Positions 8,831-15,256 of a stretch of DNA of 42,937 nt are shown piece after piece. The DNA is from Bacteroidales bacterium. Lineage in GTDB: Bacteria > Bacteroidota > Bacteroidia > Bacteroidales > UBA932. The position numbers were made by a program, and so were the translations under genes. The notes under the pieces are model-generated. The model ran no database searches, was not told the origin of the DNA, and saw nothing but the letters and a program-made list of their open reading frames with translations. The DNA lies in NCBI GenBank assembly GCA_017619655.1, contig JAFZRV010000013.1, forward strand, positions 1-42,937, written 5' to 3'. Numbering within the stretch: the first letter of the stretch is position 1; every line of letters starts with the position of its first letter.

Positions 8831-9697
8831 ATGGGAACATACGAGAAGATTAACCTGGAAGATTATATCCAGACCGGCGAGGGCGGAACGGCCCAGGCTT
8901 ACACGCGCAAAGACGGCAAGACGCTGGCCAAGCTCTACAATTCCGGATTTGAGGCCGACAGGGCGGCGGGGGAATTCCTCACTGCCCGTACCGTCTTCGA
9001 GATGGGTATCCCTACGCCGGAGCCCTACAGGCTGGTAAGCGACGGGGAGCGCTTCGGCGCTGAGTACGAGCTCATCAAGAACAAACGCTCCTTTGCCCGT
9101 ATCCTCTCCGAAGAACCCGAACGGCTGGAGGAAATCTCCCTGACCTTTGCCCGTGCCGCCCGGGAGCTGCACGCCCACAAGGCCGATACCGCCCGCCTCC
9201 ACTCCTACAAGGAGGTCCTCACCCAGTTTTATCGGGATAAAAACTTTGTGCCGGAAGAATACAAGCGGCGTGCCCTCGCCTTCCTGGAGAAGGTGCCGGA
9301 AGCGGATACCTGCCTTCACGGAGACCTCCAGATAGGGAACATCATCACAGACGGAAACCGCACGCTCTGGATCGACGTGGGCGAGTTCAGTCACGGCGTT
9401 CCCGAATGGGACATCTCCATTCTTTGGACGATGGCCCACAACATGAAAGCCGACCGTTCGGTCAAGCTTTTCCACATTACGCCCGAAACCTTCAACAAGC
9501 ACTGGAACATCTTCCTACCCGCCTACCTGGCAACAAAGGATCCGGGTGAACTGGAAGCATTTACCAAGCGCCTCTTCCCCTTTTATGCCGCCAAGGTCCC
9601 ATATGTTTTTGATATGGCATACCACACCTCCCTTCCGGACGAAGCCCTGCAGAAGATCATTCAAATGTTGCCGAATACATCTTCAGGAGTCGGATAA
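8831..9697 (+). CDS. Aminoglycoside-phosphotransferase-like kinase, TIGR02172-type
   Basis: A 288-residue protein with the kinase-like phosphotransferase fold. A glycine-rich GEGG loop is at residues 16-19, the catalytic HGDLQIGN at 163-170, and the metal-binding Asp at 182 (WIDVGE). It resembles the small-molecule kinase family built into many anaerobe genomes as TIGR02172 and related to choline and aminoglycoside kinases. Substrate unknown; the position behind three hydrolases would fit phosphorylation of a released alcohol or amine, but antibiotic modification cannot be excluded. It starts 12 bases after the esterase. A paralog with the same motifs lies at 12509-13372, with the repeat protein and RhuM gene between them. 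Confidence 0.82.
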   Translation: MGTYEKINLEDYIQTGEGGTAQAYTRKDGKTLAKLYNSGFEADRAAGEFLTARTVFEMGIPTPEPYRLVSDGERFGAEYELIKNKRSFARILSEEPERLEEISLTFARAARELHAHKADTARLHSYKEVLTQFYRDKNFVPEEYKRRALAFLEKVPEADTCLHGDLQIGNIITDGNRTLWIDVGEFSHGVPEWDISILWTMAHNMKADRSVKLFHITPETFNKHWNIFLPAYLATKDPGELEAFTKRLFPFYAAKVPYVFDMAYHTSLPDEALQKIIQMLPNTSSGVG

Positions 9698-9757
9698 TGC
9701 TGGTGAGCAGTAAAGATAAGAATGGGGGAATTATGAGAAAAAAAAGTAATCAATAAC

Positions 9758-10930
9758 ATGAAAAAAGCATTCATTATTCTGAACTCAGTGCTCCTCGCGC
9801 TGTCATGCTGCGAGATAGAGGTAGTAAAGATCGTGGATCTTGCCACGCTCACAGCCGACTACGAAGCCCAGGACGGGGATATGCTCACAGGGATCATCTC
9901 CGGCAACTACAAGATTACCATCGCCGACGGCGCTACCGTGATGCTGAAGAATGCCGTCATCTACGGTGTGAACGACGATAAGTATGAATGGGCCGGTATC
10001 ACCCTCCTTGGAGATGCCACCCTTGTTCTTGAGGCTTCCAATATCGTGAGAGGTTTCGACGCCGGATATCCCGGCATCCTTGTTCCCAAAGGCAAGACGC
10101 TCACCATAACGGGGAACGGAAAACTGGATGTGAGCAGCAACGGATATGCCCCCGGAATCGGCGGTGATGACGATAACGGTGGCAATATTGTCATCCAGGG
10201 GGGCACCATCCGCGCTACAGGCGGGGATGGTGCCGCAGCTATCGGCTCCATACGTTTTAGAAGTTGTGGCGACATCACCATCAGCGGCGGGTCGGTAACT
10301 GCCATTGGGGGCGATGAAGGAGCCGGTATTGGAAGTGGCCTTGAAGGCTCGTGCGGAAACATCACCATCAGCGGCGGAACCGTCATAGCCGAATCGGTAG
10401 TTTCTGCGGCCGGCATCGGCTGCGGCCACTTGGCAACGTGCGGAAATATCTCCATCAGCGGAGGCGACGTCACCTCGCGGGGCGGAGATGATGCCGCCGG
10501 CATCGGCAGTGGCAGCGGAGAAGATGACGACGAAGAAGATGATGAAGAAGATGAGGACGAAGGCAATGCCACCTCCATTTGCGGCGACATCACCATCAGC
10601 GGCGGTACGGTAACGGTTCACGGCCACAGTATCATTGCCGCCGCCGCCATCGGCTCGGGTTGTAACGCCCGCTGCGGCAACATCCTCATCAGCGGAGGCA
10701 CGGTCACGGCCGAAGGCGGTTACAAATCGGCTGGAATAGGCACCTCGGAAAGAGGAAGCGTGGGCAACATTACCATCACCAGCGGCGTAACCCAGGTATC
10801 GGCCAAGAAATGGGATGAAAAGACGCCGCACAGCATCGGCGGCGGCGTGGACTACGCCAGTATCGGTACCGTGACCGTCGGCGGCAAAGTGGGTCCCGTG
10901 AGCGAAAGCCCGTTTGTGTATAAGCCGTAA
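9758..10930 (+). CDS. Repeat protein with predicted beta-helix fold, probable lipoprotein
   Basis: A 390-residue protein. Residues 1-17 form a short hydrophobic signal ending in LSCC, compatible with a loose Bacteroidota lipobox, so it is probably exported and lipid-anchored. Residues 50-140 are beta-rich. From about residue 142 to 335 there are six consecutive units of about 29 residues with the pattern C-G-(N/D)-I-T-I-S-G-G-T-V, a short loop, A-G-I-G-S-G; a seventh degenerate unit follows. Most units end in a Cys (170, 199, 228, 275, 306), which would stack as a ladder in a right-handed parallel beta-helix. The fourth unit carries an insert of thirteen consecutive Asp/Glu residues (255-267). 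Similar repeats occur in Bacteroidota and Firmicutes surface proteins annotated as carbohydrate-binding; the ligand is unknown. It stands 60 bases after the kinase gene and may have its own transcript. Confidence 0.8.
   Translation: MKKAFIILNSVLLALSCCEIEVVKIVDLATLTADYEAQDGDMLTGIISGNYKITIADGATVMLKNAVIYGVNDDKYEWAGITLLGDATLVLEASNIVRGFDAGYPGILVPKGKTLTITGNGKLDVSSNGYAPGIGGDDDNGGNIVIQGGTIRATGGDGAAAIGSIRFRSCGDITISGGSVTAIGGDEGAGIGSGLEGSCGNITISGGTVIAESVVSAAGIGCGHLATCGNISISGGDVTSRGGDDAAGIGSGSGEDDDEEDDEEDEDEGNATSICGDITISGGTVTVHGHSIIAAAAIGSGCNARCGNILISGGTVTAEGGYKSAGIGTSERGSVGNITITSGVTQVSAKKWDEKTPHSIGGGVDYASIGTVTVGGKVGPVSESPFVYKP
10181..10762 (+). repeat. Intragenic tandem repeat of about 87 bases (six units)
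   Basis: The DNA encoding residues 142-335 repeats with an 87-base period, recognisable from recurrent GGCGACATCACCATCAGCGG-like segments at about 10268, 10355, 10442, 10583 and 10676. One unit is enlarged by a GAN trinucleotide run (about 10519-10563) that encodes the acidic insert. Both elements are prone to slippage and recombination, so length variation between strains is likely. Confidence 0.75.
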
Positions 10931-11020
10931 TGTAATAGGCCACCAACGGCTCATCTTCGTGCCATCTCCGAAGGCATCGGCTTCCTTCCGGCCAGGTATG
11001 AAGTACTTTTGACATTTCCC

Positions 11021-11045
11021 AATCGTTGTAAACCTTGCAACGATT
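11021..11045. promoter_or_regulatory. 25-base palindrome overlapping the RhuM-gene promoter
   Basis: The arms AATCGTTGTAA (11021-11031) and TTGCAACGATT (11035-11045) match at ten of eleven positions around a 3-base spacer. The right arm overlaps the minus-33 TTTG at 11044-11047. The short spacer and lack of a T-run argue for a protein-binding operator rather than a terminator of the upstream gene. Confidence 0.5.
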
Positions 11046-11075
11046 TGCATTCACTGAGCTTTTGGGTTATCTTTG
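11044..11075 (+). promoter_or_regulatory. Bacteroidota promoter of the RhuM gene
   Basis: TTTG at 11044-11047, exactly 20 bases, then TATCTTTG at 11068-11075: a full match to the minus-33 and minus-7 consensus. The ATG follows at 11105, giving a leader of about 20 bases with GGAGG (11095-11099) as ribosome binding site. Confidence 0.75.
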
Positions 11076-11104
11076 TAGGTGCTCATCTTATTTGGAGGTA
11101 GTAT

Positions 11105-12085
11105 ATGGAAGACAATGGCAGCATAGTGATTTACGAATCGGAAGGAGGAGATGTCCGCTTGGATGTCCGGTTGGAGAACGGTACGGTGTGGCTGACGCAG
11201 CATCAAATGTCATTGCTGTATGGGAAAGCCGCGTCCACCATTAATGAGCATATAAGTGACATTTTTGCAGATGAAGAACTGTCTCCAGAGGCCTGTAGAA
11301 AGAAATTCGGAAATTCCGAATTTCAGCAGAAAGCGCCGTTCTACTATAATCTTGACTTGATTATAGCCGTCGGATTCCGTGTTCGTTCACGCAATGGTGT
11401 CATCTTTAGAAGATGGGCAGGAGAGCGCCTGAACGAGTATATCGTGAAGGGCTTCACCATGGATGATGAGCGGTTGAAGGAGATGGGCGGTGGCGGCTAT
11501 TGGAAAGAGCTCCTGAACCGCATCCGGGATATCCGTGCTTCCGAGAAGGTATTCTATCGGCAGGTTCTTGACATCTATGCCACCAGCGTAGACTATGATC
11601 CTAAAGCAGAGATTTCCATTGACTTTTTCAAAAAGGTTCAGAACAAAATTCACTACGCTGTGCACGGTCAGACTGCCGCTGAGGTGATCTATAATAGAGC
11701 AGATGCGGAGAAAGAATTCATGGGCTTAACCACCTTCAAAGGCGATAAGCCCCATCTCTCCGATGCTGTTGTGGCCAAGAATTATCTGACAGAAAAAGAA
11801 TTGCGATCTCTTGGGCAACTGGTTTCCGGTTATTTGGATTTTGCAGAACGGAAGGCCGAGCGCCATGAGTTTATGACCATGGCCGACTGGGCTGCTCACC
11901 TGGATAATGTCCTAACGATGAATGGCGAACATCTTCTCGTCGGCCCTGGCTCCGTCAGTCACAATCAGGCAATAACCAAAGCTACTGAGGAATACAAAAA
12001 GTACCAGCAGCGCACCCTCAGCGATGTAGAGAAATCCTATCTGGATACCATCAAACTTCTGGAAAGTAAAACGAATTATGGATAA
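11105..12085 (+). CDS. RhuM-family protein
   Basis: A 326-residue cytoplasmic protein of the RhuM family, named for a Salmonella pathogenicity-island gene. The N-terminal part (residues 10-110) contains the characteristic YESEGGDVRLDVRLENGTVW, TQHQMSLLYGK and NLDLIIAVGFRVRS segments, which resemble a winged-helix or antirepressor-like DNA-binding module; the C-terminal 200 residues are mainly helical with the F-K-K-V-Q-N-K-I-H-Y-A-V-H-G core. The biochemical role is not established; RhuM genes are commonly found on islands and near restriction or toxin systems. It has its own strong promoter and a ribosome binding site. Its last 8 bases overlap the start of the next gene, so those two are translationally coupled. 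Its base composition appears more AT-rich than its neighbours, consistent with horizontal transfer. Confidence 0.88.
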   Translation: MEDNGSIVIYESEGGDVRLDVRLENGTVWLTQHQMSLLYGKAASTINEHISDIFADEELSPEACRKKFGNSEFQQKAPFYYNLDLIIAVGFRVRSRNGVIFRRWAGERLNEYIVKGFTMDDERLKEMGGGGYWKELLNRIRDIRASEKVFYRQVLDIYATSVDYDPKAEISIDFFKKVQNKIHYAVHGQTAAEVIYNRADAEKEFMGLTTFKGDKPHLSDAVVAKNYLTEKELRSLGQLVSGYLDFAERKAERHEFMTMADWAAHLDNVLTMNGEHLLVGPGSVSHNQAITKATEEYKKYQQRTLSDVEKSYLDTIKLLESKTNYG

Positions 12086-12506
12086 CAAAGAGCTGCAAAA
12101 GACAGTCAACCCCATTTATCTGACCGCTAAATCTACTTTGGGCCTTCTGAAGAGGGCAGGGGATCCGGATGCCGTTGCCTTGATGCCTTATATCGCCTTA
12201 GATACAAGTCTGCAGGAGAAAGCCAAGGTACTTCCCGACTCTATCGGGCTCTGTTACAAGACTGCCCAGCTGGCCCGCTATGAAATATACAATACAGCTG
12301 CGCTTCAAAGCGGCGCTCCTGAAATGGGCGGCGGCGAGGAGGAGCTCGCGTTCATCCGTGCCATGGTGGGTGTCAGCAAAGAGAACTTTGAGAGCACCCT
12401 GGACTTCATTGATTCGGAGTACGGCAGCCTTTCCGCCTATCTGGAGAACGCACTTGGCTTTTCCGCACAGGATCAGGAGAAACTGCGCAGCAAACTTCTG
12501 AAGTAG
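12078..12506 (+). CDS. C-terminal fragment of a Y_phosphatase3-type tyrosine phosphatase, catalytic loop missing
   Basis: A 142-residue protein. Residues 85-141 (F-I-R-A-M-V-G-V, then T-L-D-F-I-D-S-E-Y-G-S-L-S-A-Y-L, ending L-R-S-K-L-L) closely match the C-terminal end of the Y_phosphatase3 family, for example Mycobacterium PtpB, where it follows the catalytic HCxxGKDRTG loop. That loop and the rest of the phosphatase domain are absent, and the first 65 residues do not resemble the family. The reading frame is intact, overlaps the RhuM gene by 8 bases and stops 2 bases before the next kinase gene. It may be a remnant rescued by fusion to a new start, or a noncatalytic small protein with an adopted role. 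Catalysis is not expected. Confidence 0.55.
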   Translation: MDNKELQKTVNPIYLTAKSTLGLLKRAGDPDAVALMPYIALDTSLQEKAKVLPDSIGLCYKTAQLARYEIYNTAALQSGAPEMGGGEEELAFIRAMVGVSKENFESTLDFIDSEYGSLSAYLENALGFSAQDQEKLRSKLLK

Positions 12507-12508
12507 CT

Positions 12509-13372
12509 ATGTCATTAAACCAGTATAAACAAATCAATCTTGCCGACTGGCAGCAGGTAGGTGAAGGCGGCAACGGGAAGACTTATGTCAACCCCGCCGA
12601 GCCCGACCTGATTCTGAAGGTGAACAATGAGCGCCTGAGTACCTTTGAAGCCGTCAAGCACGAATTCGACGTTTCTAAAGCAGTGGAAAGCCTAGGCCTT
12701 TCCTCGCCCAAGATGTATGAAATGGTCCGTGTGGGAGAAGCCTACGCCACCCTCTCCGAGCGCATCAAGGACAAGAAATCCCTCTCCCGTATCTGCCACG
12801 ACTCTCCGGAGCGTACTGAGGAAATGGCCCGGCTGCTGGCTGAGAAGGGAAAGGAGTTATTCGCAACGCCCTGCAATACGGACTTTTTCCCCAGCCGGAA
12901 GGAACAAGTCCTCTGGGCCATCGATCACGCCACCTTTGTGAACAAGAAAAACCGGGCGCTCATCCGCGCCTTTGCCGAAAGCATTCCCGAGAACACCCAC
13001 TGCGTCCACGGGGATTTCCAAACGGGCAACCTCATCCAGTCCGGGGACAAATACTATTGGATAGACCTGGACCGTTTCGCACACGGAGACCCCATGTTCG
13101 ACATCGGCCACCTCTTCCAAATCTGCTGGATTTATGCCCCCATGAAGCGGGTACAGGACCTGTTCCACATGACCCTGGAGCAGTTCCACCGCTTCTGGAA
13201 CGCCTTCGCCGAAGCTTATACCGGAAAGGCCGACCACGCCGGTTTCGACGCCCTTTCCGGCAAGTTCGCCTGCCTGGACGTCATCGTGCGCACCTACTTC
13301 ATCAAGCCCACTTTCCTGGAAAAACTCTTCTTCGGAATGTATGTCAGGAAACTTGTAAATGAGTACTATTGA
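12509..13372 (+). CDS. Second aminoglycoside-phosphotransferase-like kinase, TIGR02172-type
   Basis: A 287-residue kinase-like protein with GEGG at residues 18-21, the catalytic HGDFQTGN at 167-174 and the metal-binding Asp at 186 (WIDLDRF). The start MSLNQYKQINLADWQQ matches the layout of the paralog at 8831 (MGTYEKINLEDYIQ), and the two align over the full length, though with many differences. Substrate unknown. It sits 2 bases after the phosphatase remnant and 5 bases before the cyclohexadienyl-dehydratase-like gene, so RhuM, the remnant, this kinase and the following lipoprotein gene form one tight transcript. Confidence 0.82.
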   Translation: MSLNQYKQINLADWQQVGEGGNGKTYVNPAEPDLILKVNNERLSTFEAVKHEFDVSKAVESLGLSSPKMYEMVRVGEAYATLSERIKDKKSLSRICHDSPERTEEMARLLAEKGKELFATPCNTDFFPSRKEQVLWAIDHATFVNKKNRALIRAFAESIPENTHCVHGDFQTGNLIQSGDKYYWIDLDRFAHGDPMFDIGHLFQICWIYAPMKRVQDLFHMTLEQFHRFWNAFAEAYTGKADHAGFDALSGKFACLDVIVRTYFIKPTFLEKLFFGMYVRKLVNEYY

Positions 13373-13377
13373 TCATT

Positions 13378-14202
13378 ATGAAAAGACGAATATTCCTGTC
13401 AATTGTTACGCTTGCCTCACTGGCCCTGGTTGTCCTGGGCTGTGGCGTCTCATGCAGGACATTCCCTGCATCGACGACACCCAACGTCGACAAAATCCAG
13501 CAGCGAGGGGTTGTGCTTGTGGGCACAACCGGCGATTACCGGCCCCTCAGCTACAAGGAGCCCGATACCGGGGTTTACTGGGGCTTTGACCTGGAGGTGG
13601 CAGGGGCGATTGCCAAGAAATTGAACGTCACGGTCCGTTACGTTCCCACTTCGTGGCCCACCCTTACTGCCGACGTGCTGGCCGAGCCGCAGACCTTCGA
13701 CTTCGCCATCGGCGGCATCACCATCACGGACTCCCGCATGCAGACAATGGATATGTCCGAGGGTTACCTGGGCAACGGAAAAACCATCCTGTGCCGCAAA
13801 GAAGACGCCGGGAAATACACCTGCCAGGAAGACTTAAACCATCCGGAGGTGCGGGTTATGGTGAACCCCGGCGGCCTTAATGAGAAGTTCGCCAGGGCAA
13901 ACCTTCCCAACTGTACGCTCATCGTCTTCGACAAGAACGAAGAAATCCCCAATCAGGTAGCCGAGGGAAATGCCGACGTGATGATTACTGAAATCACTGA
14001 AGCTCCCTGGTATGTCCAGAATGACAGCAGGCTGGCCGCTCCGCTCCTGGACAAGCCTTTCACCCGCGGCCAGATTGGCGTGCTGATGCGGAAAGGACAG
14101 GAAGACCTCATGGATGTGGTGAATACCACCATCCGTCAGATGAAGGCCGACGGCACCCTGAAGGCTTTGCATGAGAAATACGGCCTTCAATATGCATATT
14201 AA
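13378..14202 (+). CDS. Lipoprotein of the cyclohexadienyl dehydratase (PheC) / solute-binding fold
   Basis: A 274-residue protein with a lipoprotein signal (lipobox VLGC, Cys22) and a type-3 solute-binding-protein fold. It resembles PheC cyclohexadienyl dehydratase more than ordinary amino-acid receptors: VGTTGDYRPLSY, the VPTSWPTL segment, IGGITI, VMVNPGGLNEKFARANL and VMITEITEA all line up with the Pseudomonas enzyme, including the Glu (residue 208) corresponding to the dehydratase catalytic Glu. PheC converts arogenate or prephenate to phenylalanine or phenylpyruvate in the periplasm. No ABC permease or ATPase gene is nearby, which also favours an enzyme. The ATG at 13378 is chosen because it gives a clean signal peptide; a TTG three codons upstream overlaps the previous stop. 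A receptor role remains possible. Confidence 0.75.
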   Translation: MKRRIFLSIVTLASLALVVLGCGVSCRTFPASTTPNVDKIQQRGVVLVGTTGDYRPLSYKEPDTGVYWGFDLEVAGAIAKKLNVTVRYVPTSWPTLTADVLAEPQTFDFAIGGITITDSRMQTMDMSEGYLGNGKTILCRKEDAGKYTCQEDLNHPEVRVMVNPGGLNEKFARANLPNCTLIVFDKNEEIPNQVAEGNADVMITEITEAPWYVQNDSRLAAPLLDKPFTRGQIGVLMRKGQEDLMDVVNTTIRQMKADGTLKALHEKYGLQYAY

Positions 14203-14252
14203 ACTGGCTGCGTTTTTTGATTATCATTGTAAGTACTCATTTTGTTTGTAAT

Positions 14253-14915
14253 ATGAAGATAAAGCCGACTTTGCTCTTTGGGGTACTTCTTTTGATTTTG
14301 ACTGCCTGCAAAAGCCATAATGTCCATGTTGAACCCGCTGCCGCTGATACGATACCGGCTGTAAATCAAGTTATAGAAGAACTCAAGGGCCGGGACGTGG
14401 TCCTTTTCGTGGCCGACGAGGATGAGATTTCGCCTGACGAAGTGCCTTTCCCTGTAGTGTTTACCGGGATGGGGAAGATGCGGATGTTCAGTGCCCTGGT
14501 GAAGTGGCACGAGGCCTTGCCCGAGGGATGTAGCCCCGTTGTCCTGAACATCGGCAGTGCCGGGTCGGCCAAATATCCCATCGGCACCATCGTGCCCTGC
14601 ACCCGCTTCATCAATGGCGGATGCGAACTCGTCGACGATTGCATTGAAGTATCTGGCGACGGCGCCAGCGTCTTCTCCGGAGATTACTTCATGAGCACCC
14701 AGACTTTCAGCCCGGAGCAGGTGAAGCAGCTGTCGCAGCAGTACGACCTCTTTGACATGGAGGCCTACGCCGTGGCCCAGTTCTGCAGGATGTACGATAT
14801 CCCGTTCTACTGCCTCAAGGCTGTCTCCGACAACCTGGACGGCAACCTCAAGGACTGGCGGGGCATCCTTGCCGACATCCGCGCCCGGTTTACGGAGTTG
14901 CTGAACCTTCCCTAA
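14253..14915 (+). CDS. MTA/SAH-nucleosidase-like lipoprotein
   Basis: A 220-residue protein with a lipoprotein signal (MKIKPTLLF to LTAC, Cys19) followed by a purine-nucleoside-phosphorylase/MTAN fold. Family marks are V-F-T-G-M-G-K, L-N-I-G-S-A-G-S-A, then F-D-M-E-A-Y-A-V-A-Q-F with the substrate-ribose Met-Glu pair, and A-V-S-D-N with the catalytic Asp. The enzymes cleave the glycosidic bond of 5'-methylthioadenosine, S-adenosylhomocysteine or related nucleosides and normally work in the cytoplasm, so the lipid anchor is unusual. The ATG at 14253 is preferred over a start 12 codons upstream because it places the signal at the N-terminus. It begins 50 bases after the PheC-like gene. Substrate uncertain. 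Confidence 0.78.
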   Translation: MKIKPTLLFGVLLLILTACKSHNVHVEPAAADTIPAVNQVIEELKGRDVVLFVADEDEISPDEVPFPVVFTGMGKMRMFSALVKWHEALPEGCSPVVLNIGSAGSAKYPIGTIVPCTRFINGGCELVDDCIEVSGDGASVFSGDYFMSTQTFSPEQVKQLSQQYDLFDMEAYAVAQFCRMYDIPFYCLKAVSDNLDGNLKDWRGILADIRARFTELLNLP

Positions 14916-14928
14916 TACTTAAGCAATA

Positions 14929-15255
14929 ATGATAGAAATAACTATAAGCGTGGGCTTGAATGATGCCGTCACGAAGCAGCAGGAGCATCCGACGAAGACG
15001 TACGTTGCTATAATGAAGAACGTATGTAAAAGTTACCATGTTGCTTTCTCGTTTATCGTTTCAGAAGGTGGTTATTTTCACGATAATGGTGATTATACAC
15101 AGGAAAAGACCCTTGTCCTTTGTTTGCTTGACCCTAAGGAAGGTGTCGTGGACAGCATTGCAAGAGATCTCTGCGCCTTTTTCCATCAAGAATCCGTCCT
15201 GATAACAGAGAGTAAGGTCAGGGCATATTATATAAAAGAAGAACGACTAGACTAG
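14929..15255 (+). CDS. Small protein resembling DUF3574
   Basis: A 108-residue protein without signal peptide. The order [30 protein letters not shown], a following TLVLCLLD strand and the FHQESVL motif resembles the DUF3574 family, whose conserved end is F-x-Q-E-S-V-L. The resemblance is from memory and only moderate. Known DUF3574 proteins are mostly short exported proteins of unknown function; this one looks cytoplasmic. It lies 13 bases after the nucleosidase gene and 1 base before the phosphoglycerate mutase gene, so it belongs to the same transcript. Confidence 0.6.
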   Translation: MIEITISVGLNDAVTKQQEHPTKTYVAIMKNVCKSYHVAFSFIVSEGGYFHDNGDYTQEKTLVLCLLDPKEGVVDSIARDLCAFFHQESVLITESKVRAYYIKEERLD

Positions 15256-15256
15256 A

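Noticed and set aside
10535-10563. EF-hand or calcium-binding motif in the acidic insert
   Set aside because: A simple run of Asp/Glu without the spacing of an EF-hand or the GGxGxD nonapeptide; calcium binding is only possible, not shown.
13378-14202. ABC transporter amino-acid receptor
   Set aside because: No permease or ATPase genes are near and PheC-specific motifs are present. Receptor function is kept only as an alternative.
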